From contig JAJEKV010000030.1 in assembly GCA_021234155.1 (NCBI GenBank), positions 10,728,525 to 10,792,524 of the forward strand: 64,000 nucleotides of DNA, in the 5' to 3' direction. Positions 1 through 9,350 of this stretch are shown piece after piece (the first letter of the stretch is position 1; each line of letters begins with the position of its first letter). The DNA is from Isoetes taiwanensis. Its lineage: Eukaryota; Streptophyta; Lycopodiopsida; Isoetales; Isoetaceae. Position numbers and translations under genes: made by a program. The notes beneath the pieces are model-generated. The model was given only the letters and a program-made list of their open reading frames with translations. It did not search any database and was not told where the DNA came from.

Positions 1-180
1 ATATTGTCCTAGTCTTGATTAGTTTGTTCAATAGAGCACTTCCTGAAGGCTTCCCATGCAATGGGCCATCAACAGAGTAGTTCCATTTATATAAAGCAAG
101 GGATGGACATTATCCTGTCGATACTGCACCATTATGGTCAGTCCTTTGTTGTCAAAACTGCTCGTCATAATCCTTGAACA

Positions 181-760
181 TTAATTAGCATAGGACAGAG
201 ATAGAGGTATGTGCACTTGGCCAGACAGGTTTTAGACCCAAGCAGTCCACAATTGATCATATTTTCACATTGCACACCCTACTAGAGCACAACAAAGACA
301 ACGCTAGGATCTGTACTGTTGCTTCTTGAATTTTGTAAAGGTTTTCAACATTGTGCCTAGAGAGAAGCTGTCTCGACGTATTTTTTCTACCAGGCACCCC
401 ACAAGAACTACAAATATATGCAGGTTGTATAGGACAGTCATGGCTCGAATGCGTCCATCATGTCACCTTATCAACATAGTGTGGGAATGCACCAAGGATG
501 TCCATGCTATTTGAACTATATATTAATAAACTGGAGGAATGGCTTGCCCAGCATGGTGGGGGAGGAGCTTGACTTACTAATTACATCATTCGACAATTGA
601 TATATGTAGATAATGTGGGCCTATTAGCTCACATCCCATCCAGTACGCAGCAACTAAATGCATTGGGCACTTTTTGTTAGGATACTGGAATGCGTGTCAA
701 GTTGCCAAAGACCAAGGTACTCCCCATTTCATCTTCTAGACAACATTTCAACAGATGCTA
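181..760 (+). pseudogene. LINE reverse transcriptase remnant
   Basis: Stop-ridden remnant of a non-LTR retrotransposon reverse transcriptase. Translated in pieces, the plus strand gives LLLLEFCKGFQ with FNIVPREKL (the palm motif usually read D-F-K-A-F-D-x-V-P-R), then GMHQGCP (usual G-V-x-Q-G-x-x-x-S-P) and LIYVDNVGLLAH (usual Y-A-D-D), then MRVKLPKTKVLP. The order and spacing are those of a LINE RT palm domain. The second catalytic Asp of the YxDD box is Asn here and several frame changes are needed, so it is dead. A candidate LTR follows directly. Confidence 0.7.
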
Positions 761-1018
761 TGTTATGGTGAGCCACCCTTCGAGGTGGAACTAGGTGTAT
801 TTGATGCTAGGTGTTTACGTTTATTTACACTTCCGCAGCTAGGCTGATCCCGAGGGAGACGGGATGAATCACACGTCCATTCTTCCCCATCGATTCCTTG
901 TCAGATAACAAGGGTTCGGTGCTAGGTGGACGGCCTCTGTCAGCATGTGCGTTGACAGAGGGATGAACTCCGATTTCTTATACGATGGGAACATCGTATA
1001 TGAGCAGGGGACGTCACA
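761..1018 (+). repeat. Candidate 5' LTR
   Basis: A TG...CA bounded block of about 258 bp lies between the LINE remnant and a perfect tRNA-Met primer-binding site. The left border (TGTTATGG) is inferred from where the LINE similarity stops; the right border (GTCACA) from its position one base before the primer site. I found no second LTR copy in the window, so the call rests on geometry only. Confidence 0.4.
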
Positions 1019-1019
1019 G

Positions 1020-1031
1020 TGGTATCAGAGC
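1020..1031 (+). other. LTR-retrotransposon primer-binding site (tRNA-iMet)
   Basis: TGGTATCAGAGC is the standard plant LTR-retrotransposon site complementary to the 3' end of initiator tRNA-Met. It marks the start of the internal region of an LTR element and implies transcription and reverse transcription toward higher coordinates, the direction of the H3-like, Y and gag reading frames. Confidence 0.75.
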
Positions 1032-1213
1032 AATGATCTTGGAGGATCGAGATCGAGCACATGCCATCTCCCTAGTAGTACTAACAGTCTAGATCTTCAG
1101 TCTTGGGGATGGCAACCCATGCACGAGCCTCGATAAATGGAAAAAAAAATCATCTTAGAATAATAAGCTAAGCTAATATAGTTAGCAGAAGTATAATTAA
1201 AAACCTTAAAACC

Positions 1214-1300
1214 TAAAAATTTTGGCCATCAGAATGAGAATGAGAATAAGAATGATTTTTTATCGTCCACTGAGGCCAATCGGCCTATGGGACCCACAAG
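1214..1300 (-). repeat. LINE 3' end with microsatellite tail
   Basis: Read on the minus strand: a short stem AGGCC-GATT-GGCCT, then GTGGACGATAAAAAATC and a (ATTCTC)n-like tail. The same order (stem with GATT loop, GTGGACGATAAAAA, microsatellite tail) occurs near 23129, and the tail part near 33814, as expected for the 3' end of one LINE lineage. Confidence 0.55.
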
Positions 1301-1334
1301 GAGCGCAGCAAACTTATTACTGTCAGAGAGTGAC

Positions 1335-1401
1335 CACTCATAGAATGTGCCTGAACCCTTAACTAAAAATTCGCTCGAGGCTCTCGCACACTGTGTGAGT
1401 G
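1335..1401. repeat. 67-bp palindrome, type P1 copy a
   Basis: Imperfect inverted repeat starting CACTCATAGAATGTGCC and ending CACACTGTGTGAGTG, with TTAACTAAAAATT near the centre. It is one of four near-copies (1335, 1548, 3062, 3266) arranged as two pairs around the H3-like gene. Each could fold into a cruciform or RNA hairpin. Confidence 0.75.
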
Positions 1402-1547
1402 TTTGACCATAATTCATCAAGAAATATACATAATTAGAGTAATCTAATAGCATAACGCGACTTAAAATCCGATTTCAAGCTAGGAAAACATGCCATACCC
1501 CTAAGAAAGTATCTAAAAAACATAAAATAGAGTAAAAAAGGAGTGAC

Positions 1548-1616
1548 CATCACAGAGTGCGCCCGGGGCCTTAGCTAAAAATTAGCTCGAGTCTCTCGTG
1601 CACTGTGTAAGTAGTG
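1548..1616. repeat. Palindrome, type P1 copy b
   Basis: Diverged copy of the P1 palindrome with central TTAGCTAAAAATTAGCTC and flanking GAGTGCGCCC / GTGCACTGTG arms. With copy a it forms the upstream pair, about 220 bp ahead of the H3-like start codon. Confidence 0.7.
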
Positions 1617-1837
1617 GGAGTAAAGTTTGTCTTAAGGAACCAAATATTTTAATCCAGCAAACATTAATGTTTAAATAATGAGATAACATGAAAATTGTAG
1701 GTGGAAACCCTAAAACTCCCAGACCTATAAATAGACCCTTAAGGTTCCTCATTCTCACCGTACACCTCCAAGTTGCTGCGTTCTGACTAAGAAGACGATT
1801 TTTAGGCGCTCATAAAGCGATCAGGCTACTTCAAAAC
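1617..1837 (+). other. Leader of the H3-like gene; no recognised site
   Basis: AT-rich stretch between the upstream palindrome pair and the ATG. It contains CCTATAAATAGACCC at about 1725-1739, a TATA-box-like sequence roughly 100 bp ahead of the start codon, a plausible promoter position for a pol II gene. Nothing else recognised. Confidence 0.4.
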
Positions 1838-2918
1838 ATGGCCCGCACCAAATGAATTGCTAGAGTCATTATAGAAGACGGATCGACCGGCATCCAAGTC
1901 CTCACCGCCGAACAAAAGGCAAGGGAGCCCCAAGAACCTGCATGAACACAAGAATCCTAAAATCCAAACCCAGAGCAGCAAAACACAGAGCACCAAAATC
2001 AAGAGCACGGGAAGGAAGATCAGGACCAACAAGACCATCAACAGAATCCTAACACCCAGCAGGATGAGGAACACAATGACGAGGAGCAAGACCCAGAAAC
2101 TGCAGGGAAGGAGGCTCGTCGCCAGAGAAGGATCAACAAAAGAAAGAGAGAAGCAAAGAAAAGAATATTAGCAGAGAAGGGGGAACTCAAAAAGCAAAGG
2201 GTCAAGAAGGGCAAGGATCCACTTCCGGCGAAGAAGCCTGCAAGGAAGACAAAGAAGACACCCAGCAAGGGGGCTGCATCTTCTTCTTCAGATACGGACT
2301 CAGACGACGGTGCTAGGAGGATACCCCGCCGCACAGAAGAAATAGGACTCTCCAATTCAGATGATCAAGAAGTAGTAGCGGCACGACCTCCCTACCCAGC
2401 CTGGCCTAAACTAACTGCAGACCCCAAGAAGCCAAACACCTATGTACTCAAGCATAGCGAGAGTACAAGAAGAAGATGGCAGAAATACATGAATATGTAC
2501 AAAGCTTATGCCAAATATTATGAAGAGCACAAGGTTCAGTAGGTCGAAGGAGGAAGGCCCACTAAGGAAAATACCTTGAAGCCACCCCCCGAAAGACTGG
2601 TACTACGAAAGAAGCCCATGAAGAGGAGCAAAGATTCACATTTCGCGAAAGCTGCCCGGGAGATTCGACACTTCCAGAGGAGCTATGACTTCTAATACCA
2701 CGAGCCGCCTTTGCAAGATTGACACGTGAGATCTTGCAGGAGTTTGACAAGGAGAAACAAGTAACATGTGATATGTTGCTCGCATTGCAAGAAGCAGTGG
2801 AGCAGAAGCTGGTTCAGCATTTTGAAAACTTTCTAACATTGCTTTTCATGCTAAAAGACTCACTTACATGCCTAGAGACATGAAGCTGGCCAAGTTTATC
2901 AAGAAGGAAGACTGCTAG
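1838..2918 (+). pseudogene. Histone H3-like gene carried by a repeat element, locus 1 (broken)
   Basis: The product would be a nucleosomal H3-type histone with a very long N-terminal tail. The start reads MARTK-stop-IAR, which is the canonical H3 opening MARTKQTAR with Q changed to a stop. A tail of about 280 residues follows, rich in Lys, Arg, Glu, Gln and Ser (for example KKPARKTKKTPSKGAASSSS, SSDTDSDDG). The histone fold then follows in H3 order: AREIRHFQ (alphaN), LIPRAAFARLTREI (alpha1), LLALQEAVEQKLVQHFE (alpha2), IAFHAKRLTYMPRD and MKLAKFIKKEDC (loop 2 and alpha3). Loop 1 has normal H3 length. The last motifs match the canonical HAKR and MPKD positions. Breaks: in-frame stops at 1853, 1943, 1958 and 2540, a frameshift near 2692 and another near 2833. 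Two palindromes lie on each side. The motif order makes the family assignment strong; why an element carries it is unknown. Confidence 0.88.
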
Positions 2919-3061
2919 ATCATGTACATAAATTTTTTGTAATATAAAAATTGTTTAATTTAAGCTATGAATTGTAATAATGTCCTTGATATAGTCATAA
3001 TAATGGCATGTGTAATTAGTTTTGCTTGATTTGGACAAAAAGTGACCAAATAAAGCCCCAC

Positions 3062-3128
3062 CACTCATAGAGTGTGCCCAGAGCCTTAGCTAATTTTTAG
3101 CTCGGCCCTCTTGCGCACTGTTTGAGTG
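3062..3128. repeat. 67-bp palindrome, type P1 copy c
   Basis: Starts CACTCATAGAGTGTGCCC and ends TTGCGCACTGTTTGAGTG, with TTAGCTAATTTTTAGCTC at the centre. First of the downstream pair, about 145 bp after the H3-like stop codon. Confidence 0.8.
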
Positions 3129-3265
3129 TTTGACCACAGATCCATATCTAGACGGGTCCAAAACAAGAAATTAAGGGCATATCCTGGCTTAAGTCCGTGA
3201 AATAAGTAAGATTCTGCCTTCAAACCAAATTTTTAGAGCCACTTAGGATCTAAACAGGAACCCAC

Positions 3266-3332
3266 CACTCACAAAGTGTGCCCAGAGCCTTAGCTAAAAT
3301 TTAGCTCGATCCTCTCGTGCACCGTATGAGTG
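3266..3332. repeat. 67-bp palindrome, type P1 copy d
   Basis: Starts CACTCACAAAGTGTGCCC and ends GTGCACCGTATGAGTG, same centre as copy c. Second of the downstream pair; the Y gene follows about 300 bp later. Confidence 0.8.
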
Positions 3333-3635
3333 GTCAGATTTTAAACAGCCATAACTTACCCAAAACACCTCCAAATTAGATGAAATTTGTTGCAATAGGA
3401 TCATTAGAAAGTCTTATACATGATTACAACCTTAGACTACCTATGAAATATCTAGTTAGATCTCAAAGTGATAGACACTTCCAAAACCTAAAAATTTCAA
3501 AAATTAGGATTCTGCCTATAAATACATATATAACTCTCAATCGCAACCTACAGTTTCACTCCTCACTCCAAGACGATTTTCCTGATCGTAGAGGCGCTTG
3601 CACATCTATTTGTTAAACCCATTCACATCAGTATC

Positions 3636-5192
3636 ATGGCCACTTCATCGTTCAGGCAATGGTACAGCGCCATTGCTCATGTAGCCGAAGCCAACATCAA
3701 TTTAATCTTCACAGTCTTTCAAAAAGAAATCGATGTAAGTGCTACAATAAATGCTACCTCGTACTACCAAGAGATCATGCGAGAGTTCAAAACTAAAGTA
3801 GGCCCTTTCTTGATAGAGCTCCCTCCATACGTAGGATATTTTGGACCAAGGACAGCTCTTCAAGCTGCATTGAGCGATGTTCTCAACATTGTCAAATACT
3901 TAAAAACAGAGCTGCTCGCATGCCAGACTACATGACTATAGAAATAAACAGGAAAATATACTTCTTCTACACTACTGCTGTAGCCATATTCTTGTCTCAC
4001 CGAGCCCAAACCCAAATAGGGGAACCCTCTATCCAGCCACTGAACATAGAGCCCCCTGCTTCCACAGTAGAAGATCAGCTATTCCTGGAGAATGAAGGCT
4101 CAGAAATAGAGGGGAAAGAAGAAGGAGGCCACAGACGTCAAAGACCTCATCGACGTTGAGCCCATCCAAGAACGGCAACAAGCTAAAAAGGAACTTCAGA
4201 GCTTCAACAAAGGCCTGAGGATGACGAGGACAACTCTCCCGCTTGGGTTAGGCATCACAAGCTTAACTCCGGTCATGATCGAAGGCCAGCAGTATCTCCT
4301 ACTGCATGACATCAAAAACCTTTCGGAGTGCAGAGACCGAGGATACAGAGTAGATAAACTCTTCCGAGGATATAGAGTAGATAAACTCTTACATCTTCTG
4401 CGTCAACAGCCCGATCTCGATGATTTCATCGACCGAGAGGCTCAAAACTTTTCCGTCAGCATACTGGAAGCCAATACCTATACGAGGTAGTCATCATCTG
4501 ACATGAAAGCCTACAGCAACATCCGTCAGATGATGACCCAATTGGAGTTGCCTTCAGAGGAAGAATTCATCGCCATCCAAGAACAGATGGGCATCCGGGG
4601 CAAGACTATGAGTGCACTCCTGTCCAGTCCATCATCAACAACCCTAGTTGATGTCTGTAGAAGCGAGGTCAATCTGACCTCCTTCAGGTCCATGCTTGCA
4701 GATTATAAGGACCTGGCGGCAGTACCAATAGATTATTACTCCGGGAGGCATAGATCCAGCATCAGGACCAGAGACAAGGCAGGAGAAGCGGGACATGACA
4801 AAGCCCTGAGATACTACCTTCCACTCCTCACCAATGGAATAACAGTGATCCACTGGCAATTCAGCCCACGGGAAGAAGAAGGGGTGTTCATGCTGATTGC
4901 TCTCTCAGGATTTGGTAGACATGTGCGGATGCCTCAAAACATCGACCATGTCATACTAGTAAAGAGAACAATAGCCCTGAGCATCTTCGACTTCGCAATC
5001 CCTTACCGACGTCAAGGCAGATTAGCCATCACTGCGGTCTACACATCGAACCGAAGAGTGGAAGAATTTGTAATAGCATTGCAAGATGGAATGCCCACCA
5101 ATATTCTCAGGAACTTGGGATATACAGTTGGTACAACCCAAGTAAAGAAGTTCTTGGAGGACTGCCCTGCATATCGGAGATTCCAACAATAG
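3636..5192 (+). pseudogene. Unknown element protein Y, locus 1 (about 518 codons, broken)
   Basis: I do not recognise this protein, but it is real: a diverged copy occurs at 18202-19640. It starts MATSSFRQWYSAIAHVAEAN. A frameshift near 3925 leads into EINRKIYFFYTTAVAIF and an acidic linker (IEPPASTVEDQLFLENEGSE); a second near 4130 leads to VEPIQERQQAKKELQSF. The best-conserved core is VMIEGQQYLLLHDI at about 4275. One in-frame TAG (4488) interrupts the remainder, which includes RQMMTQLELPSEEEF, MSALLSSPSSTTLV and DKALRYYLPLLTNGITVIHW, ending RRFQQ at 5192. An exact imperfect repeat (GYRVDKL) lies at 4341-4388. No membrane segment, zinc-binding cluster or catalytic signature is visible. It lies downstream of the H3-like gene in the same orientation, then gag follows. 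Confidence 0.65.
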
Positions 5193-5421
5193 TTTAAATT
5201 TTTTTTCCCTCAATCATTGTAATATTTTTATTTTATGAATATATTTTGTTGGCATTATGAATGTTCTTTGATATATTTTATCCCCGCAACTATATCATCA
5301 AACAACCAATGTAACAACAACAAAAAAGCTAATTATAAGAGTGCAATTTAAATGTGTACGCAACTAGAGCACGCAGAACTATAGAGCAAAATCGACGCCA
5401 TCAAGAATAGCAAACTCCTGC
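5193..5421. other. AT-rich spacer, nothing recognised
   Basis: AT-rich sequence after the Y stop codon, with several TTTTATG/AATATTTT runs that could act as a plant polyadenylation region. No palindrome of the P1 or P2 type is present here, unlike the other gene borders in this family. Confidence 0.4.
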
Positions 5422-6561
5422 ATGACAATTCCAGCCAAGGAACCTGTACCAAAAATTGAAGGCGCAGATCCCGGAATAAGAGATATCCCAAATGAGATCG
5501 GATATCCAGAAGATAAGAGCTTTATTGGCAGAAAAGGCAATATATGCACCAGACCAGAATGTCCAGTTACCCCAGGCACTTGCTCCGAGAACAGATTAGG
5601 GAAGGAAAAGAAACCAGAGAAGGAGATCCCCCAACATGGACTCCTCCAACACCAGTTCCAACTCTGACTCGGAATCAGAGAAGCAGAATAATGATCGGCA
5701 AAATGCCGGATGGTCAGAATCGAGAAAAAAGCAAAAACGAAGTCGACTATCAGAAGAAAATCGACTCCGCATTGAGAAATGTGTGGAAAGCCAGGAAGTT
5801 AAACCAATTCTCAGGGGATAACAGGTCAGGAATGGAAGTCGAAGCCTGGTTAGACGTGATGAGAGAGTACGGGAATGCTTATGGCATGAAGGACAAGGGC
5901 AGGATAGCTCCAGCTAACCTCAAAGGAGCGGCCAGAAATTGGTGGAAAGGCTATGCCAAGGCCCATGGGTTGAGCAAGACATCTGTATATTCAAGTTCTC
6001 CAAGGCATTTAAGTGTCATTATGTGCCGAGGGAACACGTGCCACATGATGTATTTTACAGATTGGAGCAGGGCAATAAGACGGTGCAGAAGTACATCGAA
6101 AAATTTATGATATTAAGATTGTATGTGCCAAAGTTGAGTGAAAAACACGCAGTGAAGGGATATATTGAGGGCTTGCATGGCGAAATCAAGAAGCTTGTGA
6201 GGGCTATCAATCCCAAAATAGTGTCAGAAGCAGAGTCCAAGGCCTTGAGCCTACAGGGAACATGCCTCCAGAGCAACGGACAAAAGCAGCAATACTATCA
6301 GGATAAAGGGAAAGCTACCGGATAGTCTGAGAGCAACAAGCCCGGCACCTGTTAGACCACAGTACAATGCAAATTTTAGGAAGCAGGACAAGAAGCAGGT
6401 CAGTTTCAAAGACAAAGAGCAAGCAGGAGGTTCAAACTACTCCAAAGCAGTGAAACAGTTCTTGTAGCCCATCTCAAAGGAGAAGAGGCAAGAATGTATA
6501 GAAAAGCAGTTGTGCTTCAGGTGCTTCTAACCGGGACATCGGACGCACAACTGTCCTTTTG
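5422..6561 (+). pseudogene. Ty3-type retrotransposon gag with zinc knuckle (broken)
   Basis: Capsid-type gag of an LTR retrotransposon. Read across a frameshift near 5960, the sequence gives VEAWLDVMREYGNAYG, LKGAARNWWKGYAKAHG, then FKFSKAFKCHYVPREH, YIEKFMILRLYVPKLSE and GYIEGLHGEIKKLVRAI, the usual order of the Retrotrans_gag domain. The nucleocapsid zinc knuckle at 6513-6554 reads C-F-R-C-F-stop-P-G-H-R-T-H-N-C: all CCHC ligands at C-x2-C-x4-H-x4-C spacing but with a stop inside. The 5' part (5422-5830) is Ser/Lys/Arg-rich and needs another frame change. It follows protein Y by 230 bp in the same direction, so it may belong to the LTR element that begins at 761. Confidence 0.8.
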
Positions 6562-6654
6562 TGATGAACACGGGCACTAGCAAAGCTAGGAGGATGGGAG
6601 ACACCCCCGGTCAATGACGACGAAGGAGCCCGCGACTACATCCACAGGGTGAGT

Positions 6655-6860
6655 GCCACATCTTTGCTGCCATTGACTTCGAGAATGCCGAGAGTCAATA
6701 TCAGGTCATTTCAACAATAGAGAAAGTCAAAATCCTTCGTAGTGTTGATAGATATGGGGAGTACCTATAATTTTCTTCGCCAAGGATGGTAGAGATGTCG
6801 AAGCTGAAACCTTTGAAGTCCAAGCCCAGGCATATAGTGTTGGCAAGTGGAGCAATCCGA
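6655..6860 (+). pseudogene. Retropepsin fragment
   Basis: Start of the aspartic protease of the same Ty3-type element. VVLIDMGSTYNFLRQ at 6739-6783 matches the active-site segment normally written L-I-D-S-G-S-T-H-N-F, with Ser after the catalytic Asp changed to Met. After a TAG at 6790 and a frame change, MVEMSKLKPLKSKPRHIVLA continues the family pattern. Similarity stops at about 6860; RT, RNase H and integrase are absent, so the element was cut here. Confidence 0.7.
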
Positions 6861-7194
6861 CACATGGTTTGTTTTCCAAAAATTGGCACTGCTAAGAACG
6901 TTTGAACCGGCTCGGAACACTGCATATCCGTGTGATCTGCCCTGTAGGTTTTGTTTTCTTTATTTTGTAGTTTTAATTTTCTGTGATTTCAGTCCGAAAA
7001 TGAATTCAAGAAGTAACAGAACTGGTTCTATGGATTAAAAATCGAAAAACGGTATTTTTCAAGCTAAATCGATGTAGAAGTTACATGAATATAAACAATG
7101 CGTTTGGTTTATGGTCTGATCTTCAAATATTTCGGGCAAATTTATCTTACGAAATCAAATTTGTTGCTTTGTTCATTTTGCAGGTACTGTAAAC
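6861..7194. other. Junction region, no gene recognised
   Basis: AT-rich sequence between the truncated gypsy protease and the first plus-strand exon of the next element. I looked for a terminal inverted repeat pairing with the far side of the transposase gene (17023-17340). A weak CACTG...AACGTTT versus CACTAGAAACCCGTTT resemblance was not backed by a target duplication, so no boundary is called. GTTCATTTTGCAG at 7175-7183 is a plausible splice acceptor before the ATG at 7195. Confidence 0.4.
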
Positions 7195-8264
7195 ATGGCA
7201 AAGACCCCAAAGAAGACACCAATCAAGGGTTCAAGAAAGTCTCCAAGGACCGGAAAGCCTCCAGCAAATAAGAAAGCTTCAAGTTCGCATGCCAAAAGGG
7301 AAATTTTACCTCCTGATGATACCAGGTTTTCTGTAAGATAGCTCAGACAACTGAATTTTTGTGATGTTTACGAAAGCGAAGATGATGCTATGGTAAGAGA
7401 GATATGGGGTGATGAAGCACCAAGCAGGTATGGCTATAAGGATGACAGAATTGATATGAAGTGGACAGAAGAATTCTGCAAATGGTATGAGTTTGCTTTT
7501 GGAAGAAAAGATGTTATGAATCACTATGTCCCTCTCAGACTTCGCAAAGGGCATTTGCATTGCATCCGAAAGGTGCGTATGGACTGAAGATGTCAAAGCA
7601 TGGGCCGATCGAAGCAAAAGGATTCCGATCTATCTAGTGAGGTGGTTACAAATGAAATCTAGCAATGCAAATGCAAAAGCCCCAAGAACTTCAAATAAGA
7701 GTTACACAAAGGAGCAATTAGAAGTTTTCAAGAACTTCTTAACAAAGCAGATCTATTGTGAAAACATCTTTAAGCAAGAAATTAACTGAGTTAAAGGAAA
7801 GAAGGCAAGAGATCCTTGATACATTGAAGCACAAGGAAGGGGAGAGAGCAGTTTATATTAGGTTGGTCCAGGAAGCAGAGAGGAATGTTGAAGCAAAAAT
7901 GGCAGCATTGGAGGATCAACAATCAAAACTAGACCAAACATCTGAAAGTGCCATAAGATTTCAGCACCTAAAATGGAAAGTTGAGGATGCTATCGAGCAA
8001 AAGGAATCAAGAATGCAGGATCAGGCTGAGCTCCAGAAACATATTGACATGAATCTTACCGAATTGAAACATGTAGATGCAAAGATTGAAGCTACATCTG
8101 TTGATATGAGCTCAGCTGAGGCAGGAGACAAAAAAATTATGGAACTCAGGGAATTTTGGGCAAAAGTATGCTGGTGGGTATCAAAAGCAGGCGTCCGGAC
8201 ACATGCTGACAGCACTCATATAGCACCCCATATGGCAGCTTGTTTAAGGTGTTACTGGTACTAG
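7195..8264 (+). pseudogene. Basic N-terminal plus coiled-coil protein of composite element (broken)
   Basis: Opens with a Lys/Pro-rich tail, MAKTPKKTPIKGSRKSPRTG, followed by an in-frame TAG at 7339, then a Trp-rich segment (VREIWGDEAPSRYGYKDD, MKWTEEFCKWYEFAFGRKDV). A frameshift near 7530 gives SDFAKGICIASERCVWTEDV and YLVRWLQMKSS. A second near 7755 gives a heptad-rich coiled coil of about 120 residues (KLTELKERRQEILDTLKH, AERNVEAKMAALEDQQSKL, QAELQKHIDMNLTELKHV). I do not recognise the family. A splice acceptor precedes the ATG, so the 5' end may lie further upstream. It is the first of several plus-strand exon blocks running toward the transposase gene. Confidence 0.55.
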
Positions 8265-8381
8265 CACACGGTAATTAGGTAATCAATAGAAATATGTAAC
8301 AACTCCAATTAATAACAAGTGGAATACTATGATAGAATAGTACATCCAGGGTGCTGATCTAAGTGCTGGGGCCGCGTTTTT

Positions 8382-8681
8382 TTGATACCCACTAGCATAC
8401 TTTTGCCCTTTTTAGAACATTCCTCGATCCTTACTTTACAGCCCCCTCCTCTCCAGTCTACAATTCTTGCAGATCAGATTATTGTTCAGCCTTTTTCTTC
8501 ATGTACATATTGTGAGCAATCTTTTGGTGTGAATCCAGTGGTTCTGGCACCCTGCAGACACCCTTATTGTCTGCTGTGTATATCCTATCTTGCTAGCACA
8601 AAGATTTCATGTGTTGATCCTGACTGCTCATGGAATAGCAATTTGCCTGTAGCATTTGGACTGCTTGCAACAAAAGGTTAG
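8382..8681 (+). CDS. RING-like zinc-finger exon of composite element
   Basis: The open frame contains CTYCEQSFGVNPVVLAPCRH, then PYCLLCISYL and SCVDPDCSW. Cys/His spacing C-x2-C-x12-C-x-H-x2-C-x2-C followed by C-x4-C fits a C3HC4 RING finger, a fold mostly found in ubiquitin E3 ligases and also in SUMO-linked factors. Upstream, LQPPPLQSTILADQIIVQPF is unstructured. The frame ends at a TAG just after LLATKG, where GGTTAG also resembles a splice donor context. Neighbouring exons encode a coiled coil (upstream) and a Ulp1-type protease (downstream); whether all belong to one transcript cannot be shown from sequence. Confidence 0.5.
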   Translation: MIPTSILLPFLEHSSILTLQPPPLQSTILADQIIVQPFSSCTYCEQSFGVNPVVLAPCRHPYCLLCISYLASTKISCVDPDCSWNSNLPVAFGLLATKG

Positions 8682-9054
8682 TAGATGTACATTTAATTTA
8701 CAATTTCTTTTCTTATTTTAATAGTTAGATTCTTTTTTGCATGAAGGTTTTAGGCTTGCATTTACATTGAGTATTTAGATACATAGTTTTTGTAGTTGGA
8801 TAATGTGGGTCCAGTTATGTATAATCTGCCAAATAGACTACTTATTTTCAAAGATGAGAGTTTTTAATTTCATGTGCTCATCAGCTCAGTAATGTAGGTA
8901 GCTAATTACTTGTTATTGAGAACTGTATAGTGTAGCAATTGACGGATACATTGCTATTGTTGCTGTCAAAATTACATTTTGAGTTATTATTGAATACTTC
9001 ATGACTCATCGATTAAGGCGGTACAATATCAGCTAGCTTTGTTCACATTGATTG

Positions 9055-9215
9055 TACTTCAGAACAATGCATTTCAAAGTACATTCAGTACATTTCAACA
9101 GTACATTGGGTACATTTACATGATAAATCAGAGTACATTATCAGATGGATACATTGGAGTACATTGTCTGTTAATTTTTTTCATTGACTGTACTTGTAGA
9201 GTACATTGAGAAAAC
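9055..9215. repeat. GTACATT-rich cluster
   Basis: About nine copies of GTACATT or its near-forms (GTACATTT, ATACATTG) within 160 bp in an apparently non-coding stretch. A cluster of the inverted form ATGTACTCAT lies at 15740-15825 inside the convergent transposase gene. Clusters of a short motif can be transposase-binding subterminal repeats, but these are internal, so the role is open. Confidence 0.5.
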
Positions 9216-9350
9216 ATTTCTTAGCTGATGATCTGATATACTCAATGTTTGACTGATGCAGGTGATTTTGGTAGCATAAGGAAACCAGAAAAGGGTATAA
9301 TCATGCATATTCCTTTTCTTATCTCAAGTCTTTTTCTACTCTTTATTGTA

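Noticed and set aside
1826-2839. Minus-strand open frames rich in Leu, Phe and Ser across 1826-2839
   Set aside because: They are the complement of the Lys/Glu/Gln-rich H3-like tail on the plus strand.
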